From: Candidatus Peregrinibacteria bacterium
GTDB lineage: Bacteria > Patescibacteriota > Gracilibacteria > UBA1369
Length of the DNA: 64,000 nucleotides
NCBI GenBank assembly: GCA_003153355.1
Contig: PLYH01000001.1
Location: forward strand, 414,431-478,430
Reading direction: 5' to 3'
Part shown: positions 38,651 to 49,496 of the stretch, piece by piece
Numbering within the stretch: the stretch's first letter is position 1
Layout: each line of letters begins with the position of its first letter
The notes under the pieces: model-generated
Told to the model about the DNA's origin: nothing
Database searches by the model: none
What the model saw: the letters and a program-made list of their open reading frames with translations, nothing else
Position numbers and translations under genes: made by a program

Positions 38651-39387
38651 AATTTATGGGCGCCCTGAACATCGACTAAAGCGGGAACAGAAATGACCGA
38701 ATTGCCGGTCGATGAAGCAAGTGAAGGAACTGCGTTGCCTGCCGGAACAGTGCAAGCCGCGTTATCTTTTGGAACAATCACGTCGGTACCGTAATGAACG
38801 GTCAGATAATATTTCTTTTTCGCCGGATCGACGGCAATGCCCATGCCGATCTCGTGATAACTTTTATTCATGATGCTCTCATAATGAGCGCGATATTTTT
38901 TATTTTTTTCGCCAATGAAAAAATTGTACGTGCTTTTAATGGAAGCGATAAGATCGTCCGTGCAATCGGCTTTGGAACAGCTGTAATAGTCCCATCCGAT
39001 ATTTTCCACGTAATCGCTGTTCCCGGAAGTTCGTGTTGCGAACGTTACGCCTTTTGACGCAAACCACGCTCCGACTTTTTTATAATCATAATAACTTTTT
39101 TGTCCCGCGCGTTTGTGATCAATGCTTCCCTTTTTTTCGGAATAAAAAGACCAGTTGGCGGCAGTCTCATTTAAAGCTTCATTATAGACATAGGGCTTCA
39201 ATCCGTTCTGAGCCCGCGCGGTGTTATACCAGGAAAGCCAGGCATCGCGGACTTTTGTCATATCAACATTTTTTGGAAGATTTGTTGTGATGTTCAGACA
39301 TGAATTTGCATCCGCAGCTGCAGCGAATGCGGTCTGTGCAAAAACAAAAAACAGCGTCGATAAAACCAAGAAAAAATATTTTTTCAT
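38647..39387 (-). CDS. CAP (SCP/PR1) domain secreted protein
   Basis: Signal peptide; AWLSWYNTARAQNGLKPYVYNEALNETAANWSFYSEKKGSIDHKRA...YRAHYESIMNKSYHEIGMGIA. Confidence 0.88.
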   Translation of the reverse strand: MKKYFFLVLSTLFFVFAQTAFAAAADANSCLNITTNLPKNVDMTKVRDAWLSWYNTARAQNGLKPYVYNEALNETAANWSFYSEKKGSIDHKRAGQKSYYDYKKVGAWFASKGVTFATRTSGNSDYVENIGWDYYSCSKADCTDDLIASIKSTYNFFIGEKNKKYRAHYESIMNKSYHEIGMGIAVDPAKKKYYLTVHYGTDVIVPKDNAACTVPAGNAVPSLASSTGNSVISVPALVDVQGAHKF

Positions 39388-39510
39388 AAAGCAAAATAAA
39401 TGACTTCGTAAGCACTTCTAATCTGCCCTAAATCCGGACAAAAGACAATGAGTTTACAGAAATGTAAAAATAAGGTATCATATACAGATAAAAATAAAAA
39501 CTCCCCAAAC

Positions 39511-42500
39511 ATGTCGCACATGAAAACAAAAAAACCGCTGCACAATCTTTTCATGATGAGTAGTGGATTGCTGATTTCCGCAATCATTCTCAACCTTTTC
39601 AACTTCAGTTCAAACACGACATATGCAAGAAGAGGAGCGATTCAGCCGACTTTCTGCGGATTCAAAACCATCAGCACCGGCTTTTTACACAGTATTGCCA
39701 TTAAAAGTGACGGAACCGTCTGGACCTGGGGTTCAAATGACAACGGTCAACTTGGATACGATACCAACACTCCGACAAATAATCCTCCAAACTCCGCGTA
39801 TTCGGATGTTCCTGTTCAAGTCTCCGGTATCAGCAACGTCAGGGCAGTCGCCGCAGGAAGATACGCATCATATGCAGTGGAAAGCGACGGAACCGTCTGG
39901 GCATGGGGTGGAAACAGCAATGGCCAATTGGGCCAGGACAACGGCGTTCTTCCAAATAGTCCCACACCGGTCCAGGTTCCTGGCTTGAGCGGAATTATTA
40001 CAATCGCAGCAGGACAAAGTCACGTCCTGGCGCTCGAGAGCGGCGGCAATGTTTGGGCATGGGGCGCGGACTCAAACGGAGAACTTGGCGACAACAATAC
40101 ATTGGATGAATTTACTCCAGCAAAAGTTAAAACGAATAACCCGGACGCAATGGATCCTCCATTGGCAAATATTATCGCCATCGGCGCGGGCAACGCACAT
40201 TCGCTGGCTGTGGACAACAGCGGCAACGTGTGGGCATGGGGCCAGGACAACCAGAGCCAATTGGGAGATCGTCAAACAAGTGATGAATCACTACCGGTAA
40301 AAGTTCAAACGCAACCGAATCCCGACAATACTTATTTAGGAAATATCGTTTCAGTTGCCGGAGGTCAGGGGCACAGCATGGCACTCGACAGCAGCGGAAA
40401 CGTCTGGACTTGGGGCAGCAATTTCAACAGTCCCAGTCTCAATTATAAAACCGGCCAGCTTGGATACAACACGGACACAAACACCAGTAGTTTTGCTCAA
40501 CAAGTAACCGGCGTATCAAGTATCATTCAAATCTCAGCAGGAAGATTCCATTCGGAAGCTCTCGATGACACCGGAAACGTTTGGACCTGGGGCGCAAACG
40601 ATACAGGACAACTCGGGAATGGATCAAGCGATCAAAATGAACACGACACCCCGGCTCAAGTTTCCGGACTTTCAAACATAACTGCAATCGCCGCAGGAAG
40701 ATATCACACGTTAGCCTATAACGGCACGGGTGCTTCAACCTTCTTTTCCTGGGGACAAAATAACGTTGGACAATTGGGCAACAGAACAACGACGAACCAG
40801 TCCAGTGCAACATCACCGATTTTTCCGACGAGCTGTATCACTCCAAATCACGGCCCAGCAGCCGGCGGCACCAATGTCACCATTTCCGGAACGAATTTCG
40901 AGACCGGAATAAGCGTCAAATTTGATGGATTGGATGCTACCAATATTGTCATCGCACCAGATAACAACAGTCTCACCGCAGACACTCCGGCTCACGCAGC
41001 GGGAACTGTTGATGTTATGGTAACAAATTCCGGTTTCCCCCCAACATCAGCGACCGAAATGCAATCATTTACTTACGATAGCGGAGGAGGAGGCGGCGGT
41101 GGAGGCGGAAGCAATTGCGGGTTCACGACAATAGCCACATCATTTTTACATAATTTAGCCGTAAAAGCCGATGGCACAGTATGGTCATGGGGAGCCAACG
41201 AACACGGACAACTTGGATACGATACTGGTGGAAACAACTATAGTATCACCCCCACACAAATCAGCGGATTAAGTAACATCACTGCAGTTGCCACCGGCAG
41301 ATACCACTCATTGGCTCTTGATAGTAACGGTGACGTCTGGGCGTGGGGCAGCAATACAAGTTCCTATAACGGAAGTAGAGTTGGGCAGCTCGGAAACGCA
41401 GATAGCAGTGAAGCGGACAGCACAACGCCGATCGATATCACAACCATCAACAGTCTTCCTCGCATGACCGCCATTGCGGCTGGACAGGATTTCTCAATGT
41501 CACTCGACGCCAGCGGCAACGTCTGGGCTTGGGGCTCGAACATTTCGGGACAACTCGGTATAGGCAGCTCGGATTCAAGTGATCATAATACTCCAGTTCA
41601 GATTTCAGGTTTCCCGGGAGCTGTTACCGCGATTGGCGCGGGCAATCAGCATGCATTGGCGGTAAGCGGAGGCAACGTCTGGGCATGGGGACAGGACAGC
41701 CAAGGCCAGTTGGGTGACTACCATACAAACGACCAATCCAGTCCGGTAAAAGTTCAAACACAACGGAATCCCGACAACACCTATTTACATAATATCGTTT
41801 CCGTTGCCGGCGGTCAGGCCCACAGCTTGGCACTCGACAGCTTCGGCAACGTCTGGGCCTGGGGCAGCAATTACAATAACAGTTTAGGATTTAAAACAGG
41901 CCAGCTTGGATACACCACCGACGGAAACTACAGCAATTTTGCAAAAGAAGTAAACGGTGTGACAAATATCACCGCCATTGCAGCAGGAAGATTTCATTCG
42001 GAAGCTCTCGATGACACCGGGAACGTTTGGACATGGGGTACAAACGATGCCGGACAACTCGGCAACGGATCAAACGATAATAATGAACACAACACACCGG
42101 CTCAAGTTTCCGGACTTTCAAACATAACTGCAATCGCAGCCGGAAGATATCACACAATGGCACTTAACAATTCAGGAAGCAGCACTCTGTCAGCCTGGGG
42201 AAGCAACAGCAAAGGCCTTGGAGGATCACTTGCCGGACAACTCGGAACAGGAACCGGTGACACTGCAGATCATTCAACACCGGTTCAAGTGAGTTATTCA
42301 TTCACATGTAGCGGCGGTGGCGGCGGCGGCAGCCCTCCCGACGCACCTGCATTAAACAATCCGACAGCAGGAGACAGCCAAGTGGCATTAGATTGGAGTA
42401 CACCAAACGATAACGGTTCACCGATCACGAGTTACAAAGTCGTGTATGGACCGATCGGGTGCAACGTGTTCCCGTACGACAACGGCAGTACGCCGGCGAA

Positions 42501-45500
42501 TTGTACGATATTTGATTCGTTAACAACGTTAACACCACTGTCAACGCACACAACCATAACAGGTCTGACGAACGGAACAGACTATATCTTTGCGGTTTAC
42601 GCATTGAACGCGAACGGAATAAGTCCGCATTCAAATACCGTCGACGCAACACCATCAGCAACACCGAACTGCCCTGGAATTGTAAATATTAATGGACAAA
42701 CAGGCGCAAGCTGTGACGTGACCACCATCACCGGCGGAGATTTATCCTTCACCGCCATTCCCGATAACACTGCATTCGCAAGCGCCCAAAACAACACCAG
42801 TCTTCCAAGTTTTAACAACGCGGGTGGAACAGACAGCCACGACGTTATGAGTGTTTCAGATTTGCGCGATGATCCAGCAGCAGGTTATGAAGTACAGATT
42901 GAGGCATCAACACCTTTCGCAACTGCGGACACGCTCAATGACATTCCTTTACAATATTTATACGTTGCCAGCACTGTGCCTCGTACGGCAGGTGCACATG
43001 AAGATCCTACCAAAGGCTCTGAATACGCAACAGGATGCAGTGGTCCGGTGGACGACGTCACCGGCTCGGTCAATGCAGATTCGCCAAGCGGACCGCCGGA
43101 TTTAGGATCACTCACGACCTTCACAGGTTCCGGCAGCAACTTGGGGAGCGGCAACACCACGACGCCGGTGGTATTAATGTCAGCACCAGCAGCAGCAAGA
43201 CGCTGTACCATATCACAAGCCATCAGTTACGCCGTTGATCTTCCAACATACCGCGCAGCATTAGGATCAAACATTCCGGCCGGAACATATTCAGTTACAT
43301 TTACATACACTTTAATTCCAAACAGCGGTAGCGGCGGACCCAACCCTGATATTCATGTAAATAAATACAGCTACAGTGAAGCATCAACATCACCGATCGA
43401 TCCGAACGACACATCATCAACGACTGCTCAAGGGCCGACCGCCATTGATGTTCAAAATAATTTCGCCTACATCGTCAACCAGACCAATCCGAAATTATCC
43501 ATTTACGATGTGACCGTTCCTGAATCACCGGTGCTTAAAACAACAAACCCGCTCGTCTTACCGGCAAGCGCTACCGACATTAAAGTCTTGGACAATCCAT
43601 ATGGGGACAACCATAATTATGCGTATATTGGCACAACAAGTTCCTTAGTCATCGTCGACGTCACCGATCCGACAAATCCGCAGATCACTGACACCATCGA
43701 TCTCACCAGTAATGGCGGAGGCATAACCAGAATGGCGCTCTTACCGGAGCATGCCGATCCTTCAAAACTTTATGCCTATGCCACCCAATCGGCAAACAAC
43801 TCATTTTCAATTATCGATGTCAGTAATCCGACAAATGCCACCCCGACCATAACAACAACAAATGTCGGCAGCCAGCCATCAGGAATAACCGCGGCGTATT
43901 ACACAGGCACCGGATCGGGAGAATTTTCGGGTGAAACAGAAATCCCAAGTGAAGCAGGCGATTATGTTTATTTCATAAACAAAGGTGATAACAATATTGA
44001 AATCTTTAATGTAACAAATCCCCTTCTTCCGACTGCAGCCGCCGCGCCATACAGCCTGGGAACAAACGGCAACGGGGACCCCGGCTGCGCGCCAACAGAT
44101 TTAACCTTTGTGAACGCCATTGATCTAATCGAGGTTCCTTGCTCTGGACATAACAACACATGGATCGTAGATGTTTTTGATCCGGCAAATCCAACCATCC
44201 CGGGAAGTTATTATTACGGCAGTACGGGCAATCTTGGAAATATCGTTCACAGCAATTATTACCAAACTTTTACGCCTGACAACAGCAATGGTGATATTGT
44301 AGGCGGATATTTCCCGCTCAAATTGACACAACACGGAACACCGGCCTACAAATATCTGGCAATTTCCGGAGGTTATCTCTATGCAACCAACTTTAACGAC
44401 AACTCTTTTTCTGCCATCGACATCTCAACCGTCGCCTACTCGCCAGACGAAAATCACGTCAAAGAAGGACAAAACATTCATTATGTCCTCTGGGCAGTGA
44501 ACAATTCCTCAGCCACCGACGCGCATAATGTCGTGCTCTCAGATACCATGCCGGCAAATACATCGATTGTAAGCATAACGTCTTTGACAGGATCATGTAC
44601 AACTTTGCCATGTAATATCGGAACCTTTCCTGCCAATGGTCAAGAAAAAATTGACGTTGTAGCGACCGTAAACAACGAATGTCCGACCATGACCAATACC
44701 GCGACCATATCAAGCAGCGACACAGCTCTTTATCCATCTCAGACCACATCCAGTGTGACCACGAACATTGTCGGCGGAACAGGCTGCAGCGGACCATCCA
44801 ACCCTGATATTAGTGTAAATAAATACAGCTACAGCGAAGCATCCACATCACCGATCGATCCAAATGATACGTCATCAACAACAGCCCAAGGACCGACGGC
44901 AATCGATGTTCAGGGAAACTTTGCGTACATCGTGAATCAAACGAATCCAAAATTATCCATTTACGATATCACCGTTCCTGAATCTCCGATACTCCAAACA
45001 ACGAACCCGCTCGTCTTACCGGCAAGTGCAACGGACATAAAAGTTTTAGATAATCCGTATGGTGATAACCATAATTATGCGTACATCGGAACATCAAATT
45101 CCTTAGTCGTCGTCGACGTCACGGATCCGACAAATCCGCAGATCACGGCTACCATCGATCTCACCAGTTCAGGAGGAGGCATCACCAGACTGGCGCTCTT
45201 ATCGGAACATGTAAATTCTTCAAAACTTTATGCCTATGCCACTCAATCAGCAAACAACTCTTTTTCTATTATCGATGTCAGTAATCCGACAAATGCTACC
45301 CCGACAATAACAACAACAAATGTCGGCAGCCAGCCATCAGGAATAACCGCGGCGTACTACACCGGCACCGGATCGGGAGAAATCCCCGGTGAAGCAGGCG
45401 ATTATGTTTATTTCACAAATCAAGGTGATAACAATCTGGAAATATTTAATGTTACAAATCCCCTTCTTCCGACTGCAGCATCCGCACCTATTAGCGTAGA

Positions 45501-48500
45501 ATCAAACGGCAACGTCGACACCTATTGCTCACCAACAGATTTAACCTTCGTGAGCGCCATTGATGAAATTGAGATTCCTTGCAGCGGAGATGCAAACATT
45601 TGGGCAATCAATGTTATTGACCCGGTAAATCCACGCGTTACTAGTGCTCGAGCGTTCGGTTCTTCGGGCTATTTAGGAAATATCGTTCACGATATTACTA
45701 ATGAATCTTATCTTCCCGACAGCAATGGTGATATTAAAGGCGATTCTTCTTTCCCTATCTTAAGCCAGCACGGAACCCCTGCCTACAAATATCTGGCAAT
45801 ATCCGGAAATTATTTTTATGCAACGAATTTCAACGACAACTCTTTCACCGCCATCAACGTCTCAAATATATCAACAACAGGACCAATCGCAAGCAACGTC
45901 AAAGAAGGACAAAACATTCATTATGTCCTCTCAGCATATAACATCTCCTCAACCACAGCCGCGAATAATGTCGTGCTCTCAGATCCCATGCCTGCAAACA
46001 CATCAATTGTAAGCATAACGCCTGAAATAGGATCATGTTCAACTTTGCCGTGTAATATCGGAACTCTTGCTCCGCTTGCTCAAGAACAAATAGACGTTCT
46101 TGCGACCGTAAACAACGAATGTGCAACCATGACCAACACCGCCACTATTGCGACCAGCGACACTGATACCAATCTGAGCAACAACACGTCCAATGTGAAC
46201 ACCACCATTGTAGGTGGAACAGGCTGCAGCGCTCCAACAGACCTTTCTCTTGCAAAATACAGCTACAGCGAATCACCGCCGACACCGCTCGATCCAAGCG
46301 ACTCCAGCGTCCAAGGACCGACCGCCATCGATGTGAAAGGCAACTACGCTTACATCGTCAACGATACGAATCCAAAATTAACTATCTACGATGTAAGCAC
46401 TCCCGAAACACCGGTCTTCAAAACGAACCTCAGTTTGCCCGCTGCCGGAACGGACATTAAAGTTTTTATAAATCCATACGGCGACAACAAAAATTATGCG
46501 TACGTTGGAACTGCAAGTTCTTTAATCATAGTTGACGTCACAGATCCAACAAATCCAACGATCGCAGGAAGTGGATCAGGCGTAGTAGATTTGAGCGGCG
46601 GCGGCGTGACGAGACTGACTCTCTTTAATAATACCGCCAATAATTCAACGTATCCCGGAACTTATCTCTACGCTACCCAAAAATCAAACAACTCCGTTGC
46701 GGTGATCAATGTGAGCGACCCTGCGGCTCCTTCACTGATAACTACCATTTCAGGCTTAAATCAACCAACCGGAATCGTGGCCGGACACCATAGTCTTATC
46801 TGCACCGCTGATCACCCATGTAATGGGTCCCAATTTGGAGAAGAAGATGCTAATCCGGGAGATTATATTTATTTTACGAATGCCGGCGGCGGTAACGGTA
46901 ATGGAACTTTACAAATCTATAATATTGATAATCCTTCATTGCCGACTCTTGCTTCAAATTATCAGTTGCCCGTAGTTGGTTGCAATCCGGTAGATTTAGG
47001 TCCCGTAGGTGATGCCGGCGGCCAAGGGGATCAAACGTGGATATCTTGCAGTGGCGAGGTCGCATTTCCAGCAATATTTTTACCCGACCCAACGACTCCT
47101 TCAGTTGCAGGATTAGACGATGTAGGAACTCCAACAACAACCGAAGGCTGGAACGATTGGGGACACCTTGGAAACATGGTCTCAGACGATAATGGCAATT
47201 GGTATGTAGACAGTGACAATAATACGATCCATGGCAGGTACCTTCCACTTTTAACATTCGAATTGACGCCGCACGACAATGGCGCGAGCCCGAAAAACAA
47301 ATATCTGGCTTCTTCCGGAAACTATCTTTATGCCACGAATTACAACGACAACTCTTTCTCTGCAATCAACGTTTCACTGGCGGGCCAAAGCCGCGTACAG
47401 CAAGGACAACCCATCAAATACATTCTTGAAGTCGACAATTATTCCGGAACGCCGGCCCAGAATGTTACTCTTTCGGACACAATGCCGGCAAATACGACCA
47501 TAACGAATATCGAGCTTTCGCAAGGTTCATGTACGGATCCTACGGATCTTTCATCATGTAATCTTGGTACAGTTAATCCATTTTATGCCTTTGCAACGAT
47601 CACCGCAACCGCAAACAATCCAGGACCGACCATGACCAATAACGCCAGCGTATCAACCACCGACACCGATGGCAATCCGGGCAATAACTCGGCCAGCCTC
47701 GACACGACGATTGTTCCAAACGGCGACAGCAATCTTTCTCTTTTCGGGCGTTCAAGTTCCCTGGCATCATCAACGCCTACTACTGATCCGATCGGTGAAA
47801 ACGGCATCGGCATTCTGAACAACAACGCATTTGTTACGGAAACCCAAGGCAACAATTTGATCGTTTACGATCTATCCGATCATGCAAACCCGTCCATCAT
47901 CAATACAACAACTACTGCCTATGCTCCGGGGGCGATCAAAGTATTGGGAAATTATGCGTACATCGCGGGTACAAACGGTTCAAACCAATTGATGATTTAC
48001 GATATTTCCACGCCAAGCACACCAGTGTACAAAGGACACGTCAGCGTGGGAACAGACCCGATCTCGGTAGATGTTCTTAATAACGGGGCAGACGAAAATG
48101 TTTATGCCTATGTCGCAAATAAAACTTCAGCGGACATCAGCATCGTCAACGTCACTGATCCCACAAACCCGACAGTGGTCAACACTTACAGCACGGCTTC
48201 TCTGCTCCAGGCGACCTACACCAATCCTTCGATCGGAGGAATTGCCGTTGGCCACCATATCGGCACAAACCCCGGTGATTATGCCTATTTTACGTTCACG
48301 GCAACTTCAACTTCAAGCTCTCCGGATCAGAGTGATTTCTATGTTCTGAACATCAACGATCCGACAAATCCAAGCCTTGTATCAAATTGGGATTTTGTTC
48401 CAAACTTCGGTCTGCCGCATGCCTACGACATCAAACTGTATAAAAACGGAAATAATGATGCAAATCTTATTGCTGTTGGAAATTCGAATTTCAATGAAGG

Positions 48501-49173
48501 CAGTGCAGAAGAAGTAATCAGCATTGCAGATCCAACAAATTTGGGACCTGTAGAGTTAGCAGGCGGAGTTTTCTTCGGGCGTGATGCCAAAGGAAATCAA
48601 CGAATCGGCATAGATAATATCCTCGGCGACAAAAATATATTTTTCGGAAACCTCTCAAACGGATCAAATCGTGTTCCATATCTCGAAGATGAGACCGGAG
48701 ACACCGCAGATTATCTTGGAGACAATAGCGTCATTAATGTTGATCCAACGGATGCGATCAGCATATTAAACAGCGACCTCATATTCTCCGACGGAGTAAA
48801 CCTCAATGTTCTCAATATGTCTTCCGCGGGCCAAAGTATTGCCTATAAAGGACATGATATTACTTATACGATCAATGGAATTAATAGAGGCGCTCCAAGT
48901 AATAATGTCACGATCAATCAAACGTATCTTCCTGCAAATACAACCTTCGTAACAGCATACGATGTTATAAATGGAGTAACCGGTTCCCCATGCGGCTTAC
49001 CATGCAATCTCGGCACAATAGGTCATTTTCAATCCTACTGGGTTAACGTTACCCTTCATGTTGATCCGGCATATCCTGATCCAACCCTTACTGACACATT
49101 CACCATCACCGGTGACGCGACTGATTCGGATCCGTCAAACAATACATTTACCATGACATCGGACGTTCAGTAA
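39511..49173 (+). CDS. Giant secreted modular protein (~3220 aa): RCC1-TIG-RCC1-FN3, then four LVIVD-like/DUF11-like units
   Basis: Repeated ALDSSGNVWTWGSN..GQLG (RCC1/ATS1); NHGPAAGGTNVTISGTNF (TIG); FN3-like 42340-42660; four units of PTAIDVQ.NFAYIVNQTNPKLSIYDV...(LVIVD) plus NNVVLSDTMPANTSIVSI (DUF11). Confidence 0.9.
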   Translation: MSHMKTKKPLHNLFMMSSGLLISAIILNLFNFSSNTTYARRGAIQPTFCGFKTISTGFLHSIAIKSDGTVWTWGSNDNGQLGYDTNTPTNNPPNSAYSDVPVQVSGISNVRAVAAGRYASYAVESDGTVWAWGGNSNGQLGQDNGVLPNSPTPVQVPGLSGIITIAAGQSHVLALESGGNVWAWGADSNGELGDNNTLDEFTPAKVKTNNPDAMDPPLANIIAIGAGNAHSLAVDNSGNVWAWGQDNQSQLGDRQTSDESLPVKVQTQPNPDNTYLGNIVSVAGGQGHSMALDSSGNVWTWGSNFNSPSLNYKTGQLGYNTDTNTSSFAQQVTGVSSIIQISAGRFHSEALDDTGNVWTWGANDTGQLGNGSSDQNEHDTPAQVSGLSNITAIAAGRYHTLAYNGTGASTFFSWGQNNVGQLGNRTTTNQSSATSPIFPTSCITPNHGPAAGGTNVTISGTNFETGISVKFDGLDATNIVIAPDNNSLTADTPAHAAGTVDVMVTNSGFPPTSATEMQSFTYDSGGGGGGGGGSNCGFTTIATSFLHNLAVKADGTVWSWGANEHGQLGYDTGGNNYSITPTQISGLSNITAVATGRYHSLALDSNGDVWAWGSNTSSYNGSRVGQLGNADSSEADSTTPIDITTINSLPRMTAIAAGQDFSMSLDASGNVWAWGSNISGQLGIGSSDSSDHNTPVQISGFPGAVTAIGAGNQHALAVSGGNVWAWGQDSQGQLGDYHTNDQSSPVKVQTQRNPDNTYLHNIVSVAGGQAHSLALDSFGNVWAWGSNYNNSLGFKTGQLGYTTDGNYSNFAKEVNGVTNITAIAAGRFHSEALDDTGNVWTWGTNDAGQLGNGSNDNNEHNTPAQVSGLSNITAIAAGRYHTMALNNSGSSTLSAWGSNSKGLGGSLAGQLGTGTGDTADHSTPVQVSYSFTCSGGGGGGSPPDAPALNNPTAGDSQVALDWSTPNDNGSPITSYKVVYGPIGCNVFPYDNGSTPANCTIFDSLTTLTPLSTHTTITGLTNGTDYIFAVYALNANGISPHSNTVDATPSATPNCPGIVNINGQTGASCDVTTITGGDLSFTAIPDNTAFASAQNNTSLPSFNNAGGTDSHDVMSVSDLRDDPAAGYEVQIEASTPFATADTLNDIPLQYLYVASTVPRTAGAHEDPTKGSEYATGCSGPVDDVTGSVNADSPSGPPDLGSLTTFTGSGSNLGSGNTTTPVVLMSAPAAARRCTISQAISYAVDLPTYRAALGSNIPAGTYSVTFTYTLIPNSGSGGPNPDIHVNKYSYSEASTSPIDPNDTSSTTAQGPTAIDVQNNFAYIVNQTNPKLSIYDVTVPESPVLKTTNPLVLPASATDIKVLDNPYGDNHNYAYIGTTSSLVIVDVTDPTNPQITDTIDLTSNGGGITRMALLPEHADPSKLYAYATQSANNSFSIIDVSNPTNATPTITTTNVGSQPSGITAAYYTGTGSGEFSGETEIPSEAGDYVYFINKGDNNIEIFNVTNPLLPTAAAAPYSLGTNGNGDPGCAPTDLTFVNAIDLIEVPCSGHNNTWIVDVFDPANPTIPGSYYYGSTGNLGNIVHSNYYQTFTPDNSNGDIVGGYFPLKLTQHGTPAYKYLAISGGYLYATNFNDNSFSAIDISTVAYSPDENHVKEGQNIHYVLWAVNNSSATDAHNVVLSDTMPANTSIVSITSLTGSCTTLPCNIGTFPANGQEKIDVVATVNNECPTMTNTATISSSDTALYPSQTTSSVTTNIVGGTGCSGPSNPDISVNKYSYSEASTSPIDPNDTSSTTAQGPTAIDVQGNFAYIVNQTNPKLSIYDITVPESPILQTTNPLVLPASATDIKVLDNPYGDNHNYAYIGTSNSLVVVDVTDPTNPQITATIDLTSSGGGITRLALLSEHVNSSKLYAYATQSANNSFSIIDVSNPTNATPTITTTNVGSQPSGITAAYYTGTGSGEIPGEAGDYVYFTNQGDNNLEIFNVTNPLLPTAASAPISVESNGNVDTYCSPTDLTFVSAIDEIEIPCSGDANIWAINVIDPVNPRVTSARAFGSSGYLGNIVHDITNESYLPDSNGDIKGDSSFPILSQHGTPAYKYLAISGNYFYATNFNDNSFTAINVSNISTTGPIASNVKEGQNIHYVLSAYNISSTTAANNVVLSDPMPANTSIVSITPEIGSCSTLPCNIGTLAPLAQEQIDVLATVNNECATMTNTATIATSDTDTNLSNNTSNVNTTIVGGTGCSAPTDLSLAKYSYSESPPTPLDPSDSSVQGPTAIDVKGNYAYIVNDTNPKLTIYDVSTPETPVFKTNLSLPAAGTDIKVFINPYGDNKNYAYVGTASSLIIVDVTDPTNPTIAGSGSGVVDLSGGGVTRLTLFNNTANNSTYPGTYLYATQKSNNSVAVINVSDPAAPSLITTISGLNQPTGIVAGHHSLICTADHPCNGSQFGEEDANPGDYIYFTNAGGGNGNGTLQIYNIDNPSLPTLASNYQLPVVGCNPVDLGPVGDAGGQGDQTWISCSGEVAFPAIFLPDPTTPSVAGLDDVGTPTTTEGWNDWGHLGNMVSDDNGNWYVDSDNNTIHGRYLPLLTFELTPHDNGASPKNKYLASSGNYLYATNYNDNSFSAINVSLAGQSRVQQGQPIKYILEVDNYSGTPAQNVTLSDTMPANTTITNIELSQGSCTDPTDLSSCNLGTVNPFYAFATITATANNPGPTMTNNASVSTTDTDGNPGNNSASLDTTIVPNGDSNLSLFGRSSSLASSTPTTDPIGENGIGILNNNAFVTETQGNNLIVYDLSDHANPSIINTTTTAYAPGAIKVLGNYAYIAGTNGSNQLMIYDISTPSTPVYKGHVSVGTDPISVDVLNNGADENVYAYVANKTSADISIVNVTDPTNPTVVNTYSTASLLQATYTNPSIGGIAVGHHIGTNPGDYAYFTFTATSTSSSPDQSDFYVLNINDPTNPSLVSNWDFVPNFGLPHAYDIKLYKNGNNDANLIAVGNSNFNEGSAEEVISIADPTNLGPVELAGGVFFGRDAKGNQRIGIDNILGDKNIFFGNLSNGSNRVPYLEDETGDTADYLGDNSVINVDPTDAISILNSDLIFSDGVNLNVLNMSSAGQSIAYKGHDITYTINGINRGAPSNNVTINQTYLPANTTFVTAYDVINGVTGSPCGLPCNLGTIGHFQSYWVNVTLHVDPAYPDPTLTDTFTITGDATDSDPSNNTFTMTSDVQ
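40561..42313 (+). repeat. In-frame duplicated RCC1 segment, offset 1446 bp
   Basis: 'ctcgatgacaccgg.aacgtttgga' at 40561 and at 42007, with flanking RCC1 coding sequence highly similar. Confidence 0.7.
43342..46225 (+). repeat. Tandem in-frame duplication, period 1458 bp (486 aa)
   Basis: 'aaccctgatatt..tgtaaataaatacagctacag' at 43342 and 44800; long near-identical blocks, e.g. 'aatgtcggcagccagccatcaggaataaccgcggcgta'. Confidence 0.85.
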
Positions 49174-49192
49174 AAATTCATAACCACACATT

Positions 49193-49226
49193 AAAAGGGG
49201 TTCCGAAAGCCGGAGCCCCTTTTTAT
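49193..49226 (+). terminator. Rho-independent terminator of giant gene 1
   Basis: AAAAGGGGTTCCG-AAAG-CCGGAGCCCCTTTTT. Confidence 0.85.
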
Positions 49227-49496
49227 TTTTTTCTTTAAATATTGTTATCCATCGTGCCGCCAAATCTCAGGATACTGAACCCCCTGTATTCAGTATGGGT
49301 GCCCGCATCCTGACCGCGCACGGTTAGGAAATGTAGGACTCCCGTAAATGATGTGAAGAGAGAGTATTTGAGATTTAGAGCGTGCAAAACAGAAGTGACC
49401 CAAATATAACAAAACTCAATCAGCTTTGCAAGGGTTTTTTGGCTTCCAGAAGGCACAACTAACTGTTGTATGTTTTATAATTTTTCTACACCAACG

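Noticed and set aside
39623-49100. Many short ORFs on both strands inside giant gene 1
   Set aside because: All lie within a continuous 3241-codon frame with clear domain repeats.
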